NCBI GenBank assembly: GCA_016841245.1
Contig: JAENZN010000008.1
Coordinates: 62,001-126,000, forward strand
Length of the DNA stretch: 64,000 nt
Reading direction: 5' to 3'
Source: Syntrophomonas sp.
Lineage (GTDB): Bacteria; Bacillota; Syntrophomonadia; Syntrophomonadales; Syntrophomonadaceae
Part shown: piece by piece, positions 1-8,340 of the stretch
How positions within the stretch are numbered: position 1 is the first letter of the stretch
Layout: each line of letters starts with the position of its first letter
Translations under genes and position numbers: made by a program
The notes under the pieces: generated by a model
The model's input: only the letters and a program-made list of their open reading frames with translations
What the model was told of the DNA's origin: nothing
Database searches by the model: none

Positions 1-892
1 TTCTTATACAACACCTGGCTTCATCTAAACTGGAGTATTTCCTCCCCAGTATCAGCATATATGAGGCCAGTACCATCGATAACTCCAGCAAGTCATCCGG
101 CCCGCGGCCCTGGAGGGTTTCTACCGCCTCTTTTACTTCCAGTGAATTGCCCACCATTCGGCCCAGGGGTTGTTCCATAGCGCTCAAAACAGCAATGGCC
201 TGCCTCCCGGCCCTTTTACCTATTTCCACCATAGCCCGGGCCAGTTTTTCTGCCTCCTGCTGTTCCTTCATAAATGCACCAGAACCAACTTTGACATCAA
301 GAAGGATGCTGTCTGCACCGGAAGCAATCTTCTTGCTCATGATGCTGGAAGCAATCAATGGTATGCTCTCTACCGTTGCAGTTACATCCCTTATGGCATA
401 CAGTTTCTTATCTGCCGGCACCAGATTGCCACTCTGGGATATAACTGCGGCCCCTACCTGCTGCACCTGTCTGATAAATTCCGCAAATCCCCTCTCTACT
501 TGAAAACCCGGAATAGATGCATACTTATCTACTGTACCTCCGGTATGTCCCAAACCTCGCCCTGACATTTTGACCACCGGAATTCCAGCTGCAGCAACCA
601 GGGGTATCACTACCAGGGTAGTCTTGTCTCCCACACCGCCGGTACTATGTTTATCTACCTTTACCCCAGGGATAAAGGATAAATCCACCACGTCCCCGGA
701 ATAAGCCATGGCCATAGCCAGGTCACGTGTCTCCCTATCATCCATCCCCTGAAAGTATACCGCCATAGCCCAGGCGGAAACCTGATAATCCGGTAAAGAT
801 CCATCACTTATTCCCTTAACCAGGTACTTAATCTCATCCTCACTTAAAGACCTTCCATCTCTCTTCTTCCTGATAATATCCTGAAAATTCAT
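1..892 (-). CDS. pdp: pyrimidine-nucleoside phosphorylase, 3' end outside window
   Basis: Phosphorolysis of uridine, thymidine or deoxyuridine to free base plus (deoxy)ribose-1-phosphate in the cytosol. The first 297 codons are present; the family is normally about 430-440 aa, so the C-terminal third lies beyond position 1. The phosphate-binding signature [10 protein letters not shown] is at residues 81-90, followed by the glycine-rich [11 protein letters not shown] segment. The ATG at 892 overlaps the stop of deoB in an ATGA junction, which argues for translational coupling. DeoB converts the sugar phosphate released here, so the pair forms a nucleoside-salvage module. Thymidine-only phosphorylase (deoA) is the alternative name and cannot be excluded from sequence alone. 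Confidence 0.93.
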   Translation of the reverse strand, partial: MNFQDIIRKKRDGRSLSEDEIKYLVKGISDGSLPDYQVSAWAMAVYFQGMDDRETRDLAMAMAYSGDVVDLSFIPGVKVDKHSTGGVGDKTTLVVIPLVAAAGIPVVKMSGRGLGHTGGTVDKYASIPGFQVERGFAEFIRQVQQVGAAVISQSGNLVPADKKLYAIRDVTATVESIPLIASSIMSKKIASGADSILLDVKVGSGAFMKEQQEAEKLARAMVEIGKRAGRQAIAVLSAMEQPLGRMVGNSLEVKEAVETLQGRGPDDLLELSMVLASYMLILGRKYSSLDEARCCIR

Positions 893-2067
893 CGATTACT
901 CCTTAGCAATTCATAAAAACTCTCCCCAGCCATATCGTCTGCTCGAACCCCCAGATAACTGGCAATAGTATGGCCTATATCCGCAAAGCTGCTTCTCACT
1001 CCCAAATCCACACCATCCCTGATATTCTTGCCATATACCAGCAAAGGAACATATTCGCGGGAATGGTCGGTACTGGGAGTTGTAGGATCATTCCCATGAT
1101 CTGCGGTAATAAACAGCAGGTCATCCGGATACAATAAATCGAGCATGGGACCTAATACCTGGTCGAATTCCTCCAGCGCTGAGGCATAGCCTGACACATC
1201 ATTACGGTGTCCATAAGTCTGGTCAAAATCCAGCAGGTTAGCAAATATTAAATCTCCCCCTCCCTGTTTAACCAGTTCGATTATTTTACTTGTTCCTTCC
1301 TGGTTGCTCTTAGTAGGATACGATTCGCTTAATCCTCGCCCAGCAAATAAATCCTTTATTTTACCGACCCCAATGACTTTGAGCTGGTTTTCCATTAATA
1401 TATCCAGTATATTTCTTCCCGGCTCCAGGGAAAAGTCATGACGATTACTGGTGCGAGTACAACAGCCTTTTTCAACCAGGAAAGGCCGGGCGATTACTCT
1501 CCCCACCCCATTATCTCCCAGCAGCAATTTCCGAGCGGTCAGGCACCACTGATACAGCTGTTCCACCGGCACCACCTCTTCATGGGCTGCTATCTGAAAC
1601 ACGCTGTCAGCAGATGTATATACTATCGGGTAACCGGTCTTGATATGTTCATCTCCCAACTCATTTATTATCTCGGTGCCGGAGGCCACTTTATTTCCAA
1701 TAGTCTTTCTTCCGATAGCTCTTTCAAATTCATCTATAATTTCTGCAGGAAAACCTTGAGGATAAGTAGGAAAAGGCTTCTCCATTATCAAGCCCATCAT
1801 TTCCCAGTGTCCCACGGTACTATCTTTGCCGCAAGACTTTTCTTCCATTTTTCCATACGCCCCCATCGGTTTTTCAACTGGATCCACTCCAAGTATCTCT
1901 TCTATATTACCCAGCCCTAATTTTTGCAGATTAGGCAGCTTTAGTCCTCCAACCGCATCCGCAGTGTTTTTCAATGAATTGCTCCCTTGATCACCATACT
2001 GGTAACTGTCCCTCATCTCTCCAATGCCAACCCCATCAAGTACAATTAAAATTGCTCTTTTGTGCAT
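889..2067 (-). CDS. deoB: phosphopentomutase
   Basis: Interconverts (deoxy)ribose-1-phosphate and -5-phosphate, feeding nucleoside-derived sugars into central metabolism. The 392-aa protein has the alkaline-phosphatase-superfamily metal motifs: VLDGVGIGE near the N-terminus, the [10 protein letters not shown] segment carrying the phospho-acceptor threonine, and TADHGND plus [11 protein letters not shown] near the C-terminus. The reading frame stays open upstream to 2145, but the ATG at 2067 follows GGAGGTATCAGC, a strong ribosome site, and gives the usual [12 protein letters not shown] opening. Its stop overlaps the pdp start by 4 bp. xerD lies 124 bp upstream, as in the B. subtilis xerD-drm order. 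Confidence 0.95.
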   Translation of the reverse strand: MHKRAILIVLDGVGIGEMRDSYQYGDQGSNSLKNTADAVGGLKLPNLQKLGLGNIEEILGVDPVEKPMGAYGKMEEKSCGKDSTVGHWEMMGLIMEKPFPTYPQGFPAEIIDEFERAIGRKTIGNKVASGTEIINELGDEHIKTGYPIVYTSADSVFQIAAHEEVVPVEQLYQWCLTARKLLLGDNGVGRVIARPFLVEKGCCTRTSNRHDFSLEPGRNILDILMENQLKVIGVGKIKDLFAGRGLSESYPTKSNQEGTSKIIELVKQGGGDLIFANLLDFDQTYGHRNDVSGYASALEEFDQVLGPMLDLLYPDDLLFITADHGNDPTTPSTDHSREYVPLLVYGKNIRDGVDLGVRSSFADIGHTIASYLGVRADDMAGESFYELLRSNR

Positions 2068-2191
2068 GCTGATACCTCCATTAAAATAAAAAACATTGGG
2101 ACGGTCTTCTGTTTCACGAAGCAGCCGTGATAATAGATGGTTCAATATCTATTATTTGCATTAAGTAACCTGCTTATCGAAAAACCTTCAT

Positions 2192-3082
2192 TTAAGCCCG
2201 AGGATGAAACTGCTGATATACTTCTCGTAGTCTGGATCTGGTTAAATGAGTATATATCTGAGTAGTTGAAATATCTGCATGTCCCAGCATTTCTTGGACT
2301 GCCCGCAGGTCAGCTCCATTTTCAAGCAGATGAGTAGCAAAGGAATGCCTCAAGGTGTGAGGGGTAACATCTTTATGAATATCAGCGGTCTGTACATATC
2401 CAGTCAATATTTTAAAAAAACCCTGGCGGCTTAAAGTCCTTCCCCGGGAATTAAGAAATAGCGTCCTCTCCGAATTTGCTTTAACCAGCAGATTACGTGA
2501 CCTGGCCAGATACCTGTGTACCCAGTCGATGGCAGTCTGGTTTACGGGTATTATTCTTTCTTTTCTTCCTTTACCAAAACAGCGCAGAAAACCTGCAGTA
2601 AGGTTGATATCATCAACCTGCAGTGACAGTAATTCCGATACCCTGATCCCGGTTCCATACATCAATTCCAGCATAGCCCTATCCCTTAGTCCCAATGGCA
2701 AAATAACATTGGGCACTTCCATCAGCTTGTCCACTTCTTCTACAGAAAGCACCCGGGGCAGCTTTCTCTTTATTTTGGGGGTTTCTAAATCTCCTGCCGG
2801 GTTAATGGCAATAAATCCATCCAACACCAGAAATTTATAGAAAGTCTTAATGCTCGACAAACTGCGAGCAATAGTAGAGTATTCTGCCCCAGAATCCATC
2901 TGCCAGGCTAAAAAAGCAATAATATCATGCTTGGTGATTTCATCAAGGGAATTATATTTTTGCGTTTCTTTGATAAAACCGAAAAACTTTCCCAAATCTC
3001 TGCTGTATGCTGCCCTGGTATTAACAGACAGTCCCTTTTCGAAATCTAAATAATCCATAAAAGCTGACATGTGGCTGTTCAT
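2192..3082 (-). CDS. xerD: tyrosine recombinase XerD
   Basis: Site-specific recombinase that resolves chromosome dimers at dif with XerC-type partners. The 296-aa length is typical. The N-terminal SAM-like DNA-binding domain covers about residues 1-100. The catalytic domain shows Arg in GTGIRVSELL, Lys in the GKGRKER beta-hairpin, HTLRHSFATH, and LGHADISTTQIYTH with the nucleophilic Tyr. The ATG at 3082 follows GGGAGTAATGTT. Position between a small membrane protein/spoIIM and deoB matches the B. subtilis ripX neighbourhood, so this is the housekeeping recombinase rather than a phage integrase. Confidence 0.94.
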   Translation of the reverse strand: MNSHMSAFMDYLDFEKGLSVNTRAAYSRDLGKFFGFIKETQKYNSLDEITKHDIIAFLAWQMDSGAEYSTIARSLSSIKTFYKFLVLDGFIAINPAGDLETPKIKRKLPRVLSVEEVDKLMEVPNVILPLGLRDRAMLELMYGTGIRVSELLSLQVDDINLTAGFLRCFGKGRKERIIPVNQTAIDWVHRYLARSRNLLVKANSERTLFLNSRGRTLSRQGFFKILTGYVQTADIHKDVTPHTLRHSFATHLLENGADLRAVQEMLGHADISTTQIYTHLTRSRLREVYQQFHPRA

Positions 3083-3141
3083 AACATTACTCCCGTTTTT
3101 TTACTTAGTTTGACATGATAAAGCTCATTTCCTTCCTGCTG

Positions 3142-3402
3142 TTAACGTTCGTAATAAAAATCCTGTAATTTGATTACAAATTGATCAAGCACTTGATTGA
3201 AGGTACCTGAATTTTCATCCGTTTCCACCCGCATTGGATTTCCAGTAGGATGTTCGTCTTGCAGCCACCCGCTAAAAGCCGGAACTTGATTCACCAACAT
3301 TCCTGTAATAGCAGGTACAGCCATTACAAATGCCAGAATCAGTACCATAAGTCCGAGAAATTTAAGCACCTTTTGTTTCCATCTGCCCATTACTATGATC
3401 AA
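3142..3402 (-). CDS. small single-pass membrane protein, YqzK-like by position
   Basis: Unrecognised 86-aa protein. It has a short basic N-terminus, one strongly hydrophobic helix (about LGLMVLILAFVMAVPAITG) and a polar C-terminal tail ending QDFYYER that would lie on one face of the membrane. The most plausible start is TTG at 3402, 7 nt after AGGGG; a GTG at 3411 overlaps that site. In B. subtilis a small membrane protein of DUF4227 (YqzK) occupies the same slot upstream of xerD. I infer equivalence from position and topology, not from sequence similarity. It lies 12 bp or more downstream of spoIIM and is probably co-transcribed with it. Confidence 0.7.
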   Translation of the reverse strand: MIIVMGRWKQKVLKFLGLMVLILAFVMAVPAITGMLVNQVPAFSGWLQDEHPTGNPMRVETDENSGTFNQVLDQFVIKLQDFYYER

Positions 3403-3423
3403 ATTTATCACCCCTTATATTTT

Positions 3424-4035
3424 TTACATAAGCAAACTTAACAGCCAGGGAGAAAGATAGGCCTCTATAAAGGATCCCAAGGCAAAAGCAAGCAGGAGTA
3501 ACAGCATCACTATACTATAAGCCATCAAAGCAATACCCAGACTATCTCCACCGATATTTCTGCTTTTAACAATGTAAACTGAGAAATTCATAGCTACTAC
3601 TCCAGCAACAATAAGGCAGGGTATATATACCAGGTTTTGAGGTAATATGGCAACCACACTCAACAGTACCCCGGCACCTGCTTTTTGCTGAAAAAGAAAA
3701 CCTAACGTAAAGCCCAGGGAAAATGCCCGCAGAAAGATTACTGCTAAAATTAATGGAAGCCCTATTACCGTGAGCCCCAACAGCCAGATGCTGAAAATAG
3801 TTTCTGCCTGCCTAATAAAAGCAGTTATTAGAATACTTCTGCCATAGAGATCTCCTTCTAAACCTCCCCGCAGATAGTTATCTAACATTACTGATAAATA
3901 TTTATTAACCTCATCATCCAATCCCCTGACATTTAAAAAACCCAGCATGAAGCCGATAATAAATATTCCCAGAATCAACAAGTACTGGACCGTATTTTCC
4001 TTCAAGTGCTGCTTTATCCTGTATTTTAGCTCCAT
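3424..4035 (-). CDS. spoIIM: stage II sporulation protein M
   Basis: Membrane subunit of the DMP (SpoIID-M-P) peptidoglycan-remodelling machine that drives forespore engulfment. About 203 aa from the ATG at 4035, with an N-terminal helix (YLLILGIFIIGFMLGFL), a long extracellular loop, then four further hydrophobic segments. The SpoIIM-type stretch with LRAFSLGFTLGFLF and VAILPQNLVYIP is clear. The frame is open to 4134, but AGAGGTAGGC precedes this ATG and the product then starts MELKYRIKQH. A hairpin with a T-tract at 4135-4178 insulates it from the pyrophosphatase gene upstream, so it likely has its own promoter, in other species sigma-E dependent. Confidence 0.93.
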   Translation of the reverse strand: MELKYRIKQHLKENTVQYLLILGIFIIGFMLGFLNVRGLDDEVNKYLSVMLDNYLRGGLEGDLYGRSILITAFIRQAETIFSIWLLGLTVIGLPLILAVIFLRAFSLGFTLGFLFQQKAGAGVLLSVVAILPQNLVYIPCLIVAGVVAMNFSVYIVKSRNIGGDSLGIALMAYSIVMLLLLLAFALGSFIEAYLSPWLLSLLM

Positions 4036-4134
4036 ACCATGCCTACCTCTTTCCTGGAAAATAGAGATCTTTTTTGCACTTTGTACCATTAATATTTTTA
4101 CCGGGCTGACTTTATGCAAAAAAGAAATTTTCAC

Positions 4135-4178
4135 AAAAAAAAATGACTGCCGCCATATTCGAATAATATTGGCGGCAG
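4135..4178 (-). terminator. rho-independent terminator of the pyrophosphatase gene
   Basis: On the minus strand a GC-rich stem closes with arms 4165-4178 and 4147-4159 (13 pairs, one bulged base, 5-nt loop) and is followed immediately by a nine-T tract (4143-4135). It lies about 170 bp past the stop of the CBS-pyrophosphatase gene and 100 bp before spoIIM, separating the two transcription units. Confidence 0.85.
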
Positions 4179-4311
4179 CAGGTTGAAGATGATATAGTGG
4201 TATTCTTTTTTTCTGGCAGGAATTTGGCCGGGTGACTTCAATTTAGAAACGGCCAATTAATCACTGTCCAAATTTTATTGACAGCGGTATTTTACGGCGG
4301 TTAAGGGACAA

Positions 4312-4338
4312 GGGAAACGGGGACAGGTCCCGTTTCCC
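4312..4338. repeat. perfect palindrome of the GGGACA intergenic family
   Basis: Arms GGGAAACGGG (4312-4321) and CCCGTTTCCC (4329-4338) are perfectly complementary around a 7-nt loop, GACAGGT. It lies 9 bp from the stop of the pyrophosphatase gene. The GGGGACAG core recurs in the spacers at 19062-19130 and 41176-41195. Confidence 0.75.
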
Positions 4339-4347
4339 ACGATACTA

Positions 4348-5700
4348 CTAAATTAAATTCTGCTTCCTCAATGCATCATAGATTACGGGTACAACCTGCT
4401 TTTTCCTGGACATTACACCTTTGAGAATTATACTGTGGTTGACAGAAGATTGGCCAAATGCGGTTTCAACTACAGAACTATCATCACCCGCTATCATCAT
4501 CTCAGTACTCTCTTCAATTATGTCCGTAACCATCAAACACAAGAAAGAATATCCTTTCCGGGAACAGATAAGCTGCATTCTATTAATCAAGCCATTCTTT
4601 CTTTCAGCAAATCGCTTATTATCTATAGTTTCTATTTGAGAAATAGCAAAAGTAGTGCTGCCGCTGACATACTCTTTCAAATCCGTGCTAATAAGATCTT
4701 CGTCATTCAATTTTTCCAGATACCCGGTATTTTCGAAGATTTTTCTCCCCCATTCAAGAGGTTCAAAACCTGATATCTCCTGTAGTTTACTGGCTATACG
4801 GCGGTCTTTAGTCGTGGTAGTAGGAGACTTAAACAACATGGTATCACTTAGTATCCCTGCCATCATTAATGCAGCCAGATTTCTGCTGCAGTAGACCTCA
4901 TTTTCCAGATATTTTTCTGCAACCAGAGTACAGGTTGAACCAACCGGTTCATTGTGAAAATATATTGGAGAAATAGTCTGCAGATCACCTACCCGGTGAT
5001 GGTCTATAATCTCTCTTATTTCAGCTTCTTCCACCCCATCGACGGCCTGTTTCTTTTCATTGTGATCGACCAGAATCAGCTGCTTTCTTTTCATTTCCAG
5101 TAAATTATACCTGGATATCATACCTATATAATGATTTTTTTCATCTACTACAGGATAATTCCTAAATCTGGTAGAGATCATATTTTTTCTCGCTTCATCC
5201 ACCGGTTCATCTTTTAAGAACAGCATCAAATCATGGGTCTTCATAATGTTAGACACTTTCAACTCCAGAATTTCCTGTAAAATCAGGGGACTCTTATCCA
5301 GATGATGACCGGTACCCAGTTTTTCAAGAAAAATCATGGCCAGATCTCCAATAGTAACCAGGCCCAGAAATCTCTTCTGATCATCGAGTACCGGAACTGT
5401 TTTCAAGTTGTTTTTGCGCATCAGATTACCTATCTCAGTCATACTCATGTCAGCAGTAAAATAAAGATAGTCTTCTTCATCCAGCAGATCTTCTACCCGG
5501 GTTCCGACATTTTTCAATATTAACGGCGGCTCAAAATCCAGGTATTCAAGCACATACCTGGCTTCATCATTTAATTCCCCGGCTGCAGCAGCAATATATA
5601 ATCCCGCCTCGCTGCTCTGCTTATATACTTTATAACTGATAGCTGAGGCTATGGAATCCAAGTCGGGATTTTTATGGCCTATAATATATGTAGGTTTCAT
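4348..5700 (-). CDS. ppaC: CBS-domain manganese-dependent inorganic pyrophosphatase (family II)
   Basis: Hydrolyses pyrophosphate. About 450 aa: an N-terminal DHH-type catalytic half (GHKNPDLDS near residue 8), two inserted CBS domains (about residues 65-125 and 150-205), then the rest of the catalytic core with LVDHNE and IDHHRVGD, and a DHHA2-like C-terminal domain (AERKNGLINRM, VMSRKKQVVP). CBS domains in this family bind adenine nucleotides and adjust activity. The spacer between them is too short for the DRTGG domain many clostridial relatives carry. The ATG at 5700 follows GGGGAG; upstream TTG at 5724 lies inside a palindrome and is unlikely. Confidence 0.92.
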   Translation of the reverse strand: MKPTYIIGHKNPDLDSIASAISYKVYKQSSEAGLYIAAAAGELNDEARYVLEYLDFEPPLILKNVGTRVEDLLDEEDYLYFTADMSMTEIGNLMRKNNLKTVPVLDDQKRFLGLVTIGDLAMIFLEKLGTGHHLDKSPLILQEILELKVSNIMKTHDLMLFLKDEPVDEARKNMISTRFRNYPVVDEKNHYIGMISRYNLLEMKRKQLILVDHNEKKQAVDGVEEAEIREIIDHHRVGDLQTISPIYFHNEPVGSTCTLVAEKYLENEVYCSRNLAALMMAGILSDTMLFKSPTTTTKDRRIASKLQEISGFEPLEWGRKIFENTGYLEKLNDEDLISTDLKEYVSGSTTFAISQIETIDNKRFAERKNGLINRMQLICSRKGYSFLCLMVTDIIEESTEMMIAGDDSSVVETAFGQSSVNHSIILKGVMSRKKQVVPVIYDALRKQNLI

Positions 5701-5714
5701 GCGAACACTCCCCA

Positions 5715-5747
5715 AATGACACAAGGGGACTTTTTTCTTGTGTCATT
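5715..5747. repeat. palindrome upstream of the pyrophosphatase gene
   Basis: Perfect 11-bp arms AATGACACAAG (5715-5725) and CTTGTGTCATT (5737-5747) flank an 11-nt loop starting GGGGAC. It is immediately upstream of the ppaC ribosome site, so it could be an operator or a leader hairpin. Its GACAC/GGGGAC content links it to the other GGGACA-type palindromes in the window. Confidence 0.7.
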
Positions 5748-5793
5748 AATAAATATAAAGTAACAGGGCCAGAGTGACAGTTTTGATGCAAGT

Positions 5794-6453
5794 CTACTCT
5801 TGCATTAGAAGATTGGCAATAAATTGTGCTGCCAGCATATCCTCCATTGAGTTTCTACTCGCAGCAATGATAGCAATACCTGTGTCTTCTTCTCTTAGAC
5901 ATTCTCTTGCTCTTTTTACCGCAGTCAGGGCTGGCTGCATCCCCTTTTGAGATAGAGTACGGGCAATAGTGCCGGTTATAACTCTTTCGCTGACTAGAAA
6001 GGCGGCATCATAGGCGACACCTCCGGTATCTGTAACTGCAACTACTACCCGATTTTTCATATCTGCCATACGAGGCGTTTCAGCTCCGATATTAGGCAGT
6101 ACTGCTTCAACCATCCCCTTTTCCTTTTCTATACCTTTTAATACCTTCTGGCATCGGGCCATTCGTTCTGAATCACTGCCATACCGCGGTTCTGCCACCA
6201 GGATAATTCCGGTATGGTTTTCCCGAGATATCCGGGCCGCTCTTTGCCCGATCTGCTTCGGGTTAACCTCCACCGGTGCCCGGGTATAATCAGGACTACA
6301 GCCCAGGACGGCCAGTGCCCTGGCATCCAGGGCGCTTTCCAGAGTTGTAGACATATCAATAACATCTACGATCATAACCAGCATGCCTTCTCGGGCAGCC
6401 TGCCAGGCTCCGCTGGCATCAGAGCTAATGACTATTCTTTTTGACCTTTCCAT
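5794..6453 (-). CDS. ComB-like (2-phosphosulfolactate phosphatase-like) protein
   Basis: 219-aa cytosolic protein without a firm assignment. The segment VDVIDMSTTLESALDARA resembles the start of ComB-family phosphatases, which carry a V-D-V-L-R-A-S/T-T-T pattern, and the C-terminal MEDMLAAQFIANLL resembles their ED..A...I..L ending. No other coenzyme M genes are nearby and a clostridium would not be expected to make coenzyme M, so an altered substrate is likely if the fold is right. The ATG at 6453 follows GGAGGGCATT and lies inside the end of the upstream PHP gene (29-bp overlap), so the two are translated from one mRNA. Confidence 0.6.
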   Translation of the reverse strand: MERSKRIVISSDASGAWQAAREGMLVMIVDVIDMSTTLESALDARALAVLGCSPDYTRAPVEVNPKQIGQRAARISRENHTGIILVAEPRYGSDSERMARCQKVLKGIEKEKGMVEAVLPNIGAETPRMADMKNRVVVAVTDTGGVAYDAAFLVSERVITGTIARTLSQKGMQPALTAVKRARECLREEDTGIAIIAASRNSMEDMLAAQFIANLLMQE

Positions 6454-7597
6454 AATGCCCTCCACCTCCGGGGATAATTTGCAACCGGGATTTCCTCATC
6501 TTTATAATCATAGCAGCTATATCTTCTCCAGCGATACGCGCAATATCTTCAACCGGCACTTTTTCCATAACATTTATTTCGTTTTCAAAGTAGGTAAGCA
6601 GTTTTTTATGCATTTGGGGTCCCACTCCGGGCAGCTGCTTTAAAGGAACCCGATAATAATAGGGAGGCCTGCCCACCGGGTGATAAGGTTGGTCACGATC
6701 CTTGATCAAAGCAATGCGATCATGAACTCCGATTATCAATTTATCGCTGCCGCATTTCCTGCATTCTAATACTGGCGGTTCATCACTGGCAATCGTGGAA
6801 CATGCCGGGCAATAACTGCGATGGTACTTTCCCAGCTGCGGATCCATACCGTAGTTGGCAGTTATTCGGCGCCCCTGGCTGTTTTCTACACAATATCTGA
6901 ATTCCTCAAAATTCTTATCTCCCATACGAAAAAGATTGTATTCCCTGCCTATATTGGCAGAAGAATGAGCATCTGAATTGGACAGAAAAGTAAATCGGCG
7001 GGTTTCCTCAATAGTATCCGCCATATCTGTATCTGCACTCAGACCCAGCTCGATAGCCCTGATCTGCTGCAGGTCCTGTTCCATAACGGCTGCCAGGCGC
7101 TCAACCCATACTCCATAAGCTCCTTTGTGAGGGGTAAAAGCATGAGCTGGACATAAAATGCCATCCAGTATACAGCTCAGGTTCACCAGTTCCCTGGCTT
7201 TTATCCTGATCCTTTGAGTAGATAGCTGCATATTATGAACCCGGCTGCGAATGAAGCGTTGATATTCTTTCAGGCTTTTTAGATAAGGCAGGAAAATAAT
7301 CCAGTGTACTCCCTCCAGGCTCTCCAATTCGCAGGCTGCGATCAGTAGTACGCCATTGCGGGCCAGGAATCCTCCCTGCTGCAGTTCACGAATTTCTCCC
7401 GATAGAATCATCTGCTCTATTTCATAAGTTACCGGCAGGGTACCTGCATCTACAATTCCTACCATATCTAGACCTTTCCCAGGGGCATCCTGGAATACAA
7501 CAGTTCTCAAATCCAGATTGCGAGAGGCAGTAATCTTGACTGCCTGGCCAGCAGCAGTGCCGATATGGATATGCAGGTCTCCGTAAATATTCAGCAT
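6425..7597 (-). CDS. PHP-domain endonuclease Q-like protein (YqxK type)
   Basis: About 390 aa. The PHP metallo-domain runs from the N-terminus (GDLHIHIG) to FLSNSDAHS near residue 215, supplying metal-binding His and Asp residues. A zinc-ribbon follows (CPAC and CRKC pairs, about residues 260-285). A helix-hairpin-helix (LPGVGPQMHKKLL, near residue 325) precedes a basic tail. Archaeal EndoQ, with this architecture, nicks DNA 5' of deaminated bases; B. subtilis YqxK is the bacterial relative, so a role in repairing uracil or hypoxanthine is plausible. ATG 7597 is one base past the nudF stop, with GGGGA as ribosome site. The nudF-yqxK-spoIIM order matches B. subtilis. Confidence 0.85.
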   Translation of the reverse strand: MLNIYGDLHIHIGTAAGQAVKITASRNLDLRTVVFQDAPGKGLDMVGIVDAGTLPVTYEIEQMILSGEIRELQQGGFLARNGVLLIAACELESLEGVHWIIFLPYLKSLKEYQRFIRSRVHNMQLSTQRIRIKARELVNLSCILDGILCPAHAFTPHKGAYGVWVERLAAVMEQDLQQIRAIELGLSADTDMADTIEETRRFTFLSNSDAHSSANIGREYNLFRMGDKNFEEFRYCVENSQGRRITANYGMDPQLGKYHRSYCPACSTIASDEPPVLECRKCGSDKLIIGVHDRIALIKDRDQPYHPVGRPPYYYRVPLKQLPGVGPQMHKKLLTYFENEINVMEKVPVEDIARIAGEDIAAMIIKMRKSRLQIIPGGGGHYGKVKKNSH

Positions 7598-7598
7598 T

Positions 7599-8141
7599 TT
7601 ATTTCCCCAAATAATTATAGACAGCATATTGTACTGCTATAATACTCTTGCCATCAATAATATGTCCGTCTAGTATCTGCTGATAAGCTGTTTCCAGCGG
7701 AATTTTACTCACTTCTATAAATTCATCCCGATCCGGACTCAAGCTGCTTTCCTTTTTTAGATTTCTAGCAATATAGATAAAGGTTTTTTCATCACAAAAT
7801 CCTGGAGCGCAATAATAGGTAATTATTTCCTGCCACTCTTCGGCTATAAGACCGGTTTCCTCTGCTAGCTCTCTTTTAGCACATTCTAAAGGATGTTCTT
7901 TTTCTTCCAGGGTTCCAGCCGGTATTTCTAGAAGCACCTGTTCTACTGCTTTACGGTACTGGCTGACCATCCAGATGTTGTTTTCTTCATCCAGAGCCAA
8001 GATGGCTACCGCACCGGGATGTTCCACGATTTCTCTTTTGCTCTGACCGCCATCCGGCAGGCTTACATCGTCTACTCTAAGCCGCACGATCCTGCCATCG
8101 AATATGGTGGCGGAAGATATAGTCTTTTCTTCAAAATCCAT
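7599..8141 (-). CDS. nudF: ADP-ribose pyrophosphatase, Nudix family
   Basis: Cleaves ADP-ribose to AMP and ribose-5-phosphate, removing a reactive NAD breakdown product. The 180-aa protein carries a full Nudix box: GTLEEKEHPLECAKRELAEE followed by TGL, with the REXXEE core. An upstream IPAG motif precedes it. The ATG at 8141 is 7 nt after AGGAGG; the open frame extends to 8273 without another good ribosome site. The gene is first in a minus-strand run nudF-endoQ-comB-like with tight spacing. A small plus-strand ORF diverges from it. Confidence 0.93.
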   Translation of the reverse strand: MDFEEKTISSATIFDGRIVRLRVDDVSLPDGGQSKREIVEHPGAVAILALDEENNIWMVSQYRKAVEQVLLEIPAGTLEEKEHPLECAKRELAEETGLIAEEWQEIITYYCAPGFCDEKTFIYIARNLKKESSLSPDRDEFIEVSKIPLETAYQQILDGHIIDGKSIIAVQYAVYNYLGK

Positions 8142-8202
8142 AAAAAAACCTCCTGCATATTTTTTCCAGTTAGTGCATAAACTTACCAGAGAGGTGATGA
8201 AA

Positions 8203-8328
8203 ATGCTGGTATTATTTAAATCTAAAGGATTTACTGTTCTGGGCAAGGTCAAAGATTTACCTTTTATATTCAATGATTATCCCCTGGACATTACTCTTAA
8301 AGAATACCTAAGGATGCATCTAAATTGA
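8203..8328 (+). CDS. small conserved-looking 41-aa protein of unknown function
   Basis: Opens MLVLFKSKGFTVLGKVKDL and ends LKEYLRMHLN. It is probably real because AGAGGTGAT stands 5-6 nt before the ATG at 8203 and codon choice is normal. It diverges from nudF with a 61-bp shared upstream region. The pattern of hydrophobic and basic residues suggests a small folded or membrane-surface protein; I recognise no domain. It ends 12 bp before the stop of the convergent DUF3866 gene. Confidence 0.5.
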   Translation: MLVLFKSKGFTVLGKVKDLPFIFNDYPLDITLKEYLRMHLN

Positions 8329-8340
8329 AAGGACCGTGGG

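Noticed and set aside
5794-6453. Coenzyme M biosynthesis
   Set aside because: Only one weakly similar gene; no ComA/ComC/ComDE partners in the window.
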